A stretch of 13,301 bases of DNA, from positions 2,146 through 15,446 of the forward strand of contig DDNW01000137.1 in NCBI GenBank assembly GCA_002341345.1, read 5' to 3'. The position numbers and the translations under genes are program-made. Each line of letters starts with the position of its first letter. Positions within the stretch are counted from its first letter, which is position 1. The notes beneath the pieces were generated by a model that searched no databases, was not told where the DNA came from, and was given only the letters and a program-made list of their open reading frames with translations. This DNA is from Erythrobacter sp. UBA2510 (GTDB lineage Bacteria; Pseudomonadota; Alphaproteobacteria; Sphingomonadales; Sphingomonadaceae). Shown here piece after piece: positions 1 to 5,685 of this stretch.

Positions 1-374
1 GTGGTCGCGCGCTGGGCGGCATAGGCTGCAACATTCGGAGCTATGGCTTCGCGCAGTTCGAGCAGGCCCCTGAGGTCTGCTTCCATGAATTGCAGGATGA
101 GAGAAAGATTATTCGCAAAATCACCGGTCTGCGGGCGGGCGACCACCGGGCCGCCACTACGGCCCAGTTGAAGATGGATTACGCCCTGAAGCTCAAGGAA
201 GCGGAGCGCTTCGCGCAAAGTCGCTCGAGCGACATCGTATCGCGCAAGCATTTCGTCCTCGCGCGCCAACCTGTCGCCCGCAACATGCGCCCCGGCTTCG
301 ATATCGCGTACGATGTCATGCGCAAGCGTGAGCGCGCGCTTGGCTTTCCTGGAATCATCGACCTTCGGTTGCAT
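1..374 (-). CDS. GntR-family transcriptional regulator, FCD (FadR) subfamily, C-terminus cut by window edge
   Basis: Reading the minus strand from the ATG at 374 gives 124 residues, open to the window edge, so the gene is partial. Residues about 12-82 form a GntR winged helix: the segment LAREDEMLARYDVARATLRE is the typical recognition-helix region, followed by LRFLELQGV and a wing with GRSGGPVV. From about residue 90 the FCD ligand-binding domain begins (LELREAIAPNVAAYAAQRAT), which in this family binds small organic acids or acyl-CoA-like ligands. A GGAG directly abuts the ATG; GAGGAG 12 bases upstream is an alternative but distant ribosome site. The gene is divergent from the CYP153 operon and shares a 190-bp control region with it. 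I infer a local, probably ligand-released repressor of itself and the operon. The family call is strong; ligand and direction of control are inference. Confidence 0.9.
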   Translation of the reverse strand, partial: MQPKVDDSRKAKRALTLAHDIVRDIEAGAHVAGDRLAREDEMLARYDVARATLREALRFLELQGVIHLQLGRSGGPVVARPQTGDFANNLSLILQFMEADLRGLLELREAIAPNVAAYAAQRAT

Positions 375-393
375 CTCCGGGAATCGCTCCTCT

Positions 394-417
394 GATAAAT
401 CCTTATAAGGGTTTATC
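394..417. promoter_or_regulatory. Inverted-repeat operator 1 (GntR side)
   Basis: A 24-bp inverted repeat centred at 405/406: GATAAA, T, the perfect palindrome CCTTATAAGG (401-410), G, TTTATC. Only one base pair (400/411) is mismatched. It covers the predicted -10 element of the GntR gene. It shares the 12-base core AATCCTTATAAG with the second repeat at 470-493. Binding by the neighbouring GntR protein is inferred from position. Confidence 0.65.
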
Positions 418-431
418 GGCGGATATGTCTA
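402..431 (-). promoter_or_regulatory. Predicted sigma-70 promoter of the GntR gene
   Basis: On the minus strand TAGACA (431-426, 5 of 6 matches to TTGACA) is followed after 18 bases by TATAAG (407-402, 5 of 6 matches to TATAAT). The -10 lies inside operator 1, which fits autorepression. Prediction by eye only. Confidence 0.45.
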
Positions 432-455
432 GAGTTTTCCTAAACAGTTCACAGT

Positions 456-485
456 TTGACCGAATCTTGCAATAATCCTTATAAG
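456..485 (+). promoter_or_regulatory. Predicted sigma-70 promoter of the CYP153 operon
   Basis: TTGACC (456-461, 5 of 6) is followed after 18 bases by TATAAG (480-485, 5 of 6), the same spacing and the same -10 hexamer as the divergent GntR promoter. The -10 lies inside operator 2. A start near 492 would give a leader of about 70 bases before the P450 ATG. Confidence 0.45.
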
Positions 486-493
486 CTTTATTG
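470..493. promoter_or_regulatory. Inverted-repeat operator 2 (CYP153 side)
   Basis: A 24-bp inverted repeat: CAATAA, TC, CTTATAAG (478-485), CT, TTATTG, with two mismatched pairs (477/486 and 476/487). The core AATCCTTATAAG is identical to operator 1. The two centres are 76 bp apart. The repeat covers the predicted -10 of the P450 operon. Confidence 0.6.
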
Positions 494-552
494 ACCACGG
501 CCTGCAAATTCCCTAACTATCCGCAAACGAGGTGAGTCTGCTTGCTGGGTAT

Positions 553-557
553 GGAGG
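553..557 (+). promoter_or_regulatory. Ribosome binding site deciding the P450 start
   Basis: GGAGG lies 7 bases before the ATG at 565. The in-frame GTG at 532 has no comparable site, so 565 is taken as the start. Confidence 0.75.
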
Positions 558-564
558 ACAAGAC

Positions 565-1827
565 ATGAGCATCGACACGATGGAGCTGGATACTGCCGAA
601 AAAATCGCGGCCATGCCGATCGACGAAATCGATGTCTCTCGGCCGAGCCTTTTTCAGCAGGACACGATCGGCCTGTTCTTCGACCGGCTGCGCAAGGAGG
701 AGCCAGTCCATTACTGCCGTGAAAGCCATGTCGGACCCTTCTGGTCGATCACCAAATTCGACGACATCATGGCCGTCGATACCAACCACAAAGTCTTTTC
801 ATCGGAGGCAAAGCTCGGCGGTATCGCCATCCAGGACATGCATAGTGTGGAAGGTGCGCTCGAACTTGAAATGTTCATCGCCATGGATCCTCCAAAGCAC
901 GACCAGCAACGCAAGGCCGTCACCCCCGCTGTGGCACCGTCCAACTTGCTGTTGCTCGAACCGACAATCCGCGAACGAGCGTGTCAGATTCTCGATGATC
1001 TACCGATCGGCGAGGAATTTGATTGGGTTGACAAGGTCTCGATCGAATTGACCACGATGACCCTTGCCACCCTGTTCGATTTTCCGTGGGAAGAACGCCG
1101 CAAGCTCACCCGCTGGTCTGATGTCACAACCGCTGCTCCTGAAACCGGCATCGTCGCATCGTACGAAGCGAGGCGCGAAGAGCTCATCGAGTGCGCGATG
1201 TATTTCAAGGGCCTGTGGGATCAGCGCGTCAATGAGCCGCCGAGGAACGACCTGATTTCCATGATGGCGCATGCCCCGGCGACAAAGGATATGCCTTTCC
1301 TCGAATTTCTGGGTAACCTCCTGCTGCTGATCGTGGGCGGCAACGACACCACGCGCAATTCAATCAGCGGCGGTGTGCTCGCCCTCAATCAGAACCCCGA
1401 CGAATATCGCAAACTGAATGACGACCCATCGTTGATCACCAGCATGGTGCCGGAAATCATCCGCTGGCAGACGCCGCTGACTCACATGCGCCGCACCGCG
1501 CTTCAGGAATGGGAGATCGGCGGCAAACAGATCAAGAAGGGCGACAAGGTCGTGATGTGGTACCTGTCGGGCAACCGCGACGACACGGTTATCGACCAGG
1601 CCGACCGGTTCATCATTGACCGCAAGAATCCGCGCCATCACCTGTCATTCGGCTATGGCATCCATCGCTGCATGGGCAACAGGCTGGCAGAACTGCAGTT
1701 GCGGATCATCTGGGAAGAGATTCACAAGCGCTTCGCCAAGGTCGAAGTGACCGGCCAACCCGAGCGCCTGTATTCAACCCTTGTGCGTGGGATCACCAAG
1801 CTGCCGGTGCGGCTGCACGCCCGCTGA
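565..1827 (+). CDS. Cytochrome P450, CYP153 family (alkane/fatty-acid terminal hydroxylase)
   Basis: A 420-residue soluble class I bacterial P450. It closely follows the CYP153A sequence pattern as I remember it, including MFIAMDPPKHD, EFDWV followed by a SIELTT stretch, LFDFPWEERRKLTRWSDVTT, NDLISMMAHA and IIRWQTPLTHMRRTAL. The I-helix oxygen-activation motif GGNDTTR is at 258-264, ExxR is E297-I-I-R300, and the haem loop FGYGIHRCMGN carries the Cys ligand at residue 369. CYP153 enzymes hydroxylate the terminal carbon of medium-chain alkanes and, in some members, terpenes or fatty acids, using electrons from a ferredoxin and its reductase. The ferredoxin follows 26 bases downstream; no reductase is present here. 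Two acyl-CoA dehydrogenase genes follow, so the P450 probably starts a pathway ending in beta-oxidation. Family is near certain; the substrate is not known. Confidence 0.95.
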   Translation: MSIDTMELDTAEKIAAMPIDEIDVSRPSLFQQDTIGLFFDRLRKEEPVHYCRESHVGPFWSITKFDDIMAVDTNHKVFSSEAKLGGIAIQDMHSVEGALELEMFIAMDPPKHDQQRKAVTPAVAPSNLLLLEPTIRERACQILDDLPIGEEFDWVDKVSIELTTMTLATLFDFPWEERRKLTRWSDVTTAAPETGIVASYEARREELIECAMYFKGLWDQRVNEPPRNDLISMMAHAPATKDMPFLEFLGNLLLLIVGGNDTTRNSISGGVLALNQNPDEYRKLNDDPSLITSMVPEIIRWQTPLTHMRRTALQEWEIGGKQIKKGDKVVMWYLSGNRDDTVIDQADRFIIDRKNPRHHLSFGYGIHRCMGNRLAELQLRIIWEEIHKRFAKVEVTGQPERLYSTLVRGITKLPVRLHAR

Positions 1828-1846
1828 TTTACCAAAGCAGAAATAC

Positions 1847-1850
1847 GGAG
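1847..1850 (+). promoter_or_regulatory. Ribosome binding site for the ferredoxin gene
   Basis: GGAG is 3 bases before the ATG at 1854 and 6 bases before the ATG at 1857. The second spacing is better, so 1857 is preferred; the proteins differ by one Met. Confidence 0.5.
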
Positions 1851-1856
1851 TTTATG

Positions 1857-2183
1857 ATGGTCAAAGTGACGTTCGTATCCAGCGATGGAACGCGGCGGGA
1901 AGTCGAAATTGCTGAGGGCGAAACAGCGCGCGAAGCGGCGCTTTTCAACGGCGTGCCGGGCATCGACGGCGATTGCGGCGGGGCCTGCGCCTGTGCGACC
2001 TGTCATGTCCATGTCGACCCGACCTGGATCGACAAGGTGGGTCGTCTGAAGGAAGGCGAAGCGGAGGCCGAACTCCTGCAATTTGCAGAAGGGGCCAGCG
2101 AATACAGTCGCCTCGCCTGCCAGATACCCATGGAAGCTGCGATGGAAGGTTTGGTTTTGCACGTTCCTGCGCAGCAGTACTGA
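1857..2183 (+). CDS. [2Fe-2S] ferredoxin, putidaredoxin/adrenodoxin type
   Basis: A 108-residue ferredoxin, the normal length for this class. The cluster ligands are Cys40, Cys46, Cys49 and Cys88, giving CX5CX2C and a fourth Cys 39 residues on, nearly the spacing of putidaredoxin. The binding loop reads DCGGACACATCHVHVDP; Cys44 inside it is an extra, non-ligand cysteine. The terminal LHVPAQQY is typical of P450-partner ferredoxins. Ferredoxins of this class carry single electrons from an FAD ferredoxin reductase to the P450 haem, in the cytoplasm. It lies 29 bases after the CYP153 stop on the same strand and is almost certainly its redox partner. The reductase is not in the window and must be encoded elsewhere or outside the edges. 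Confidence 0.95.
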   Translation: MVKVTFVSSDGTRREVEIAEGETAREAALFNGVPGIDGDCGGACACATCHVHVDPTWIDKVGRLKEGEAEAELLQFAEGASEYSRLACQIPMEAAMEGLVLHVPAQQY

Positions 2184-2240
2184 CCAGCCAGAGCGCGGCC
2201 TTGTCGTCCGAGTGGGGTGCCACGAATTTGATTTTTGAAC

Positions 2241-2245
2241 GGAGG
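2241..2245 (+). promoter_or_regulatory. Ribosome binding site supporting a GTG start
   Basis: GGAGG is 5 bases before the GTG at 2251, which makes GTG the likely start of the first acyl-CoA dehydrogenase although no ATG is near. Confidence 0.65.
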
Positions 2246-2250
2246 TTTCC

Positions 2251-3462
2251 GTGCCAACACAACTAGAATCCGATGTCCAGACGAGCGAAGACGCGTTTCG
2301 CACCGAAGTGCGGCAATTCCTCGCCACCAATTTCCCTGACGAACTCAAGGGCACGGGCAATATGATGGCCGGGCTCGACGGTCCGACCGACGAGAACCCT
2401 GTCCAGAAGAAATGGCGAGAAGCCGTGGGCGGGCGTGGTTGGGGCACGCCAACCTGGCCCAAGGAATATGGCGGGGGCGGACTGACCAAAGGCCAGGCCA
2501 GGATCATCGAGCATGAGTTCGCCAAGGTCGGCGCCTACAATCCGATCGGCGGAATGGGTGTGATGATGTTCGGCCCGACCTTGCTCGAATACGGCGACGA
2601 AAGGCAGAAGCTGGAGCATATCCCGCCAATCTGCCGTGGCGAAATTCGCTGGTGCCAGGGCTACTCGGAGCCGAATGCCGGATCAGACCTCGCAAACCTG
2701 CAGACCTTCGCGGTCGACAAGGGCGATCACTACCTCATTAACGGCCAGAAGACCTGGACCAGCGGTGGCCAGTGGGCTGACAAGTGCTTTGCCATCGTCC
2801 GCACCGACCGGTCAGACAAACACAAAGGTATCAGCTTCATGCTGATCGACATGGACGCACCCGGCGTTGAAGTCCGCCCGATCACAATGATCAGCGGAAC
2901 CAGCCCGTTCTGCGAGACCTTCTTCACCGATGTGAAGGTGCCGAAGGAAAATCTCGTGGGCAAGGAAGGCCAGGGCTGGACTATCGGCAAGCGCCTGCTT
3001 CAGCACGAGCGCACGAACATTTCGGGCGGAGGGCGCCTCGCCGGCATGATGGGCCAGAGCCTTGGCGATATCGCCAAGAAATACTGCGAAACCGGCGGTG
3101 ATGGCGCGCTCGTCAACAAGGTCCTGCGCGACAAGATCGCCGATCTTGAAATCCGCTGGAACAGCTTCCTGCTCACCGCGCGTCGTGCGGTCGAGGAAAG
3201 CAAAGCGCAAGGCGGCGTTTCAGAGATCAGTTCGGTTCTGAAAAAGGTCGGCACCAAGTTGGCCCAGGACCGCAGCGAGTTGCTGATCGAAATCCGCGGC
3301 TTTCAGGGCCTCGGCTGGGAAGGCGACGAGTTTGGCAATGACGAACTTGAGGATGTGCGCGGCTGGCTCTTCGGCAAGGCAGCGACGATCTATGGCGGTT
3401 CGACCGAAGTCCAGAACAACATCATTGCCAAGCGGGTGCTTGGCATGCTCGACCACCAGTAA
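2251..3462 (+). CDS. Acyl-CoA dehydrogenase, large (alpha-like) subunit of a probable heteromeric enzyme
   Basis: A 403-residue FAD acyl-CoA dehydrogenase. Visible features are the N-terminal helical domain with WGTPTWPKEYGGGGLT (about 64-79), the middle-domain signature GYSEPNAGSDLANLQT (137-152), NGQKTWTSGGQWAD (164-177) and a C-terminal helical domain ending IYGGSTEVQNNIIAKRVLG. In medium-chain acyl-CoA dehydrogenase the catalytic base is the Glu of IYEG; here that position is Gly (IYGG, 380-383). LLQHERTN places a Glu at 253, where isovaleryl-CoA dehydrogenase has its base, so E253 is the likely catalytic residue. This pattern and the adjacent smaller paralogue resemble the alpha2beta2 FadE enzymes of actinobacteria that act on bulky acyl-CoA esters such as sterol side chains. 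The reaction would be FAD-dependent alpha,beta-desaturation of an acyl-CoA. It lies 67 bases after the ferredoxin on the same strand. Confidence 0.9.
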   Translation: MPTQLESDVQTSEDAFRTEVRQFLATNFPDELKGTGNMMAGLDGPTDENPVQKKWREAVGGRGWGTPTWPKEYGGGGLTKGQARIIEHEFAKVGAYNPIGGMGVMMFGPTLLEYGDERQKLEHIPPICRGEIRWCQGYSEPNAGSDLANLQTFAVDKGDHYLINGQKTWTSGGQWADKCFAIVRTDRSDKHKGISFMLIDMDAPGVEVRPITMISGTSPFCETFFTDVKVPKENLVGKEGQGWTIGKRLLQHERTNISGGGRLAGMMGQSLGDIAKKYCETGGDGALVNKVLRDKIADLEIRWNSFLLTARRAVEESKAQGGVSEISSVLKKVGTKLAQDRSELLIEIRGFQGLGWEGDEFGNDELEDVRGWLFGKAATIYGGSTEVQNNIIAKRVLGMLDHQ

Positions 3463-3480
3463 GCGAGGGTAGCAAGGACA

Positions 3481-4551
3481 ATGGCAGTTCTCAGCGAAGA
3501 ACAGGAAATGCTGCGCAACATGGCGCGCGACTGGGCGACCAAGGAAAGCCCGGTATCCGAGTTCCGCAAAGTCCGCGCAGCAGGCCAACCGCAGGCCTAC
3601 AACGCTGACGCCTATGCCGCGATGGCCGAAATGGGCTGGGTCGGGATCATCATTCCCGAGGCCCATGGTGGATCAGATTTCGGTTTCTTGTCGGCCGGCC
3701 TCGTGATCGAGGAACTCGGCAAAACGCTGACCGCAAGTCCGCTGGTGGCCACAACCATCGCGGCGAGCGCAATCCTGCTCGGCGGAAGCGACGCGCAGAA
3801 GGCCAAATGGCTTCCCAGGCTCGCCAGCGGCGAAACCGTGGCAACGCTGGCTGTCGATGAAGGAGCGCATTGCGATCCCTCCGCAATCGAGACCAGCGTT
3901 TCGGGCGGCAAGCTGACCGGCAAAAAGGCATTCGTGCACGAGGCGCATGGCGCCAGCCTCTTCGTGGTCGCAGCCAAGGACGGCCTATACCTGGTCGAAA
4001 AGGGCGATGGCGTTTCACTGACCACGCGCAAGCTCACCGATCAGCGCAGCCACGCCGATATCCAATTCGCTGGCGCTGCCGCCGAGAAGCTCGAGGGCGG
4101 AGGCGACAGTCTGCTTGGCGACGTGCTCGACCGGGCGCGCGTGCTTTCCGCTGCCGAAATGCTCGGCATGGCGCAAGCTGTGTTCGACACGACCCTCGAC
4201 TATCTGAAGCAGCGTGTGCAGTTCAATCAGGTGCTTGCTACTTTCCAGGCGCTGCAACATCGCATGGCGGATCTGTTCGCCGACCTCACGCAGATGCGCT
4301 CCGCGGTCGAGGCGGGTTTACAGGCAGTCGACAGCGGTTTCGGAGTCGCGCGTGCAGCGACCATCGCCAAGGCCGAGGCAAATCGCGTACTGCACGCGAT
4401 CAGCAATCAGGGTATCCAGCTGCATGGCGGCATCGGGATGACCGACGAATTCAATGTCGGCTTCTACCTCAAGCGTGCTCGCGTGCTCGAGGCGAGTTGG
4501 GGGTCGTCAAGCTACCTCAGGGACCGTTTTGCACGATTGTCCGGTTACTGA
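3481..4551 (+). CDS. Acyl-CoA dehydrogenase, small (beta-like) subunit of a probable heteromeric enzyme
   Basis: A 356-residue acyl-CoA dehydrogenase homologue, shorter than the usual 380 or more. The N-terminal domain has MGWVGIIIPEAHGGSDFG (51-68), and the C-terminal domain has QRVQFNQVLATFQALQHRMAD (244-264) and GIQLHGGIGMTDEFNVGFYLKRA (311-333), both normally contacting FAD. The middle beta domain is degenerate: the SEPxAGSD signature is replaced by LAVDEGAHCDPSA (about 123-135). Degeneration of that part is typical of the partner subunit in alpha2beta2 enzymes, where one active site per heterodimer is kept. Only 18 bases separate it from the large-subunit gene, with AAGGA two bases before the ATG. 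I infer that the two proteins form one enzyme; they could instead be two separate homomeric enzymes. Confidence 0.9.
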   Translation: MAVLSEEQEMLRNMARDWATKESPVSEFRKVRAAGQPQAYNADAYAAMAEMGWVGIIIPEAHGGSDFGFLSAGLVIEELGKTLTASPLVATTIAASAILLGGSDAQKAKWLPRLASGETVATLAVDEGAHCDPSAIETSVSGGKLTGKKAFVHEAHGASLFVVAAKDGLYLVEKGDGVSLTTRKLTDQRSHADIQFAGAAAEKLEGGGDSLLGDVLDRARVLSAAEMLGMAQAVFDTTLDYLKQRVQFNQVLATFQALQHRMADLFADLTQMRSAVEAGLQAVDSGFGVARAATIAKAEANRVLHAISNQGIQLHGGIGMTDEFNVGFYLKRARVLEASWGSSSYLRDRFARLSGY

Positions 4552-4584
4552 CGACGAAGGTTTCTCGCCACTCGCAGCTTGCCG

Positions 4585-5355
4585 TCAGCCCACAATTTCG
4601 TAGGCCGGGCCGTAACCCGCGTCTTCGGGAATAGTGAGGACATTCTTCCCGTCTCGCTGAATGATTTCAGGCAGAACCGTTACGATATCGCGGGTTTCAG
4701 CCTGCGCCACCCAATCCGCTGCGCTCGCAGATTTGGCCAGCAGTTGCAGGTTCAAGCGTGTAGGAAATATAATGGTTCGCTCGCCGCTGGCTTCCATTTC
4801 CAACGCCTTGTGCGGCGAAAGCCATTCCGCATCGACGGTTTCGTATCCATCGCATGCGGCAATCTGGCGTTCGGGCGCGCGAACAACGAAGAAATGTGTG
4901 TCGAAGCGCTTGTGCATGAAGGTGGGCGTTATCCACCTCGCGAAATTGCTTAACCGATCGAGGCGTAGGTGCACACCGGCCTCGCGAACGACGTCAAGAA
5001 ATTCGCGCTCCCCTCGCTCCACCGCTTTGCGGCTTTCAAGATCACATGTATCCTCGAACGCGCCGCCGTCACGATAATCGCCTAGCAGGATGCCGGCTTC
5101 CTCGTACGCTTCGCGGATCGCGGCAATCCGCAAAGTGCGCTGCGTATCGTCGAAAGTGCTCCAGCCCTCGCAATGATTAGCCCATTCGAGAGCTTCATCA
5201 CCGGCCGAAGGCTTTCCTCCGGGAAATACCAGCGCGCCGGAGGCAAAATCGATCTGGTGATGGCGTTTGACCATCAGGACCTGAAACTCCGGCGCGTCGC
5301 GAAGTAGGAGCATGGTCGCCGCGGGGACGGGATCGACGGGCTTCTGCATGGTCAT
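4585..5355 (-). CDS. NUDIX hydrolase with long insert in the Nudix box (NUDT19/CoA-diphosphatase-like)
   Basis: A 256-residue protein. The Nudix box is split: FPGGK (45-49) and REAYEEAGILL (81-91) are separated by far more than the usual spacing, because about 20 extra residues (around 52-76) sit where the canonical motif has a fixed short spacer. The REXXEEXG part that binds the metal is intact. Such long-insert Nudix proteins are related to NUDT19 (RP2p) type enzymes, some of which split CoA or acyl-CoA esters into phosphopantetheine and 3',5'-ADP; that activity here is inference. The start at 5355 is preferred over ATG 5412 because GGAG is 6 bases upstream of it. The gene converges on the second acyl-CoA dehydrogenase with a 33-base gap and no obvious terminator between them. 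Its nearness to CoA-ester enzymes fits a role in CoA turnover. Confidence 0.85.
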   Translation of the reverse strand: MTMQKPVDPVPAATMLLLRDAPEFQVLMVKRHHQIDFASGALVFPGGKPSAGDEALEWANHCEGWSTFDDTQRTLRIAAIREAYEEAGILLGDYRDGGAFEDTCDLESRKAVERGEREFLDVVREAGVHLRLDRLSNFARWITPTFMHKRFDTHFFVVRAPERQIAACDGYETVDAEWLSPHKALEMEASGERTIIFPTRLNLQLLAKSASAADWVAQAETRDIVTVLPEIIQRDGKNVLTIPEDAGYGPAYEIVG

Positions 5356-5361
5356 CAGTTT

Positions 5362-5365
5362 CTCC
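5362..5365 (-). promoter_or_regulatory. Ribosome binding site deciding the NUDIX start
   Basis: On the minus strand GGAG is followed by AAACTG and then ATG at 5355. The upstream ATG at 5412 has no such site. Confidence 0.6.
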
Positions 5366-5685
5366 AGTAGTCTAGGTTCGGACCCAAACGATTTGTTGTA
5401 GCACAGGGCCATTTGCAGAGGCTACGCCGCTGGATTTGCATTCTCAAGGCCGTTTGCCCTGACACTGCCATCGGACGAAATGAACTCGTCGATTCAGGTG
5501 AAAAAGTTCTAAACCGCAAAACATCGCCTCAGCCGTCCGAATGCAGACGCAACGCAGCACTGGTATCTCACAGTTTGTTATTCGGCCTTCTCACTGAATT
5601 TGCGAACTTTGATTTGTTCAGCGCAATCCGCCAAGATTGACCAAATAAAATCCCACCCACAGTGACCGGCACCAATAATTCGCCA
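5366..5685. other. Intergenic stretch between the NUDIX gene and the RND pump gene
   Basis: About 320 bases without a convincing gene. It must contain the NUDIX promoter (minus strand), but I see only weak candidates, for example TTGAGA at 5447-5442 with a poor -10. It also contains the 3' trailer of the RND operon, where I find no clear hairpin with a T-run. A 75-codon plus-strand frame at 5413-5640 has no ribosome site or recognisable features and is not called. The stretch separates two functional modules and may be a joining point. Confidence 0.5.

Noticed and set aside
90..395. 101-codon plus-strand open frame
   Set aside because: Shadow of the GntR regulator, which reads on the minus strand with a clear winged-helix sequence.
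532..564. Upstream GTG start for the P450
   Set aside because: No ribosome site precedes it, the added residues do not match CYP153 N-termini, and GGAGG at 553-557 serves the ATG at 565.
1722..2525. 267-codon minus-strand open frame
   Set aside because: Antisense to the end of the P450, the ferredoxin and the start of the acyl-CoA dehydrogenase, all of which are certain genes.
3870..4634. 254-codon plus-strand open frame
   Set aside because: It overlaps the small acyl-CoA dehydrogenase in another frame and is rich in Arg and Gly as expected from a shifted high-GC gene.
5413..5640. 75-codon plus-strand open frame in the gap before the RND gene
   Set aside because: No ribosome site, no recognisable domain, ordinary non-coding look; possible but not supportable.
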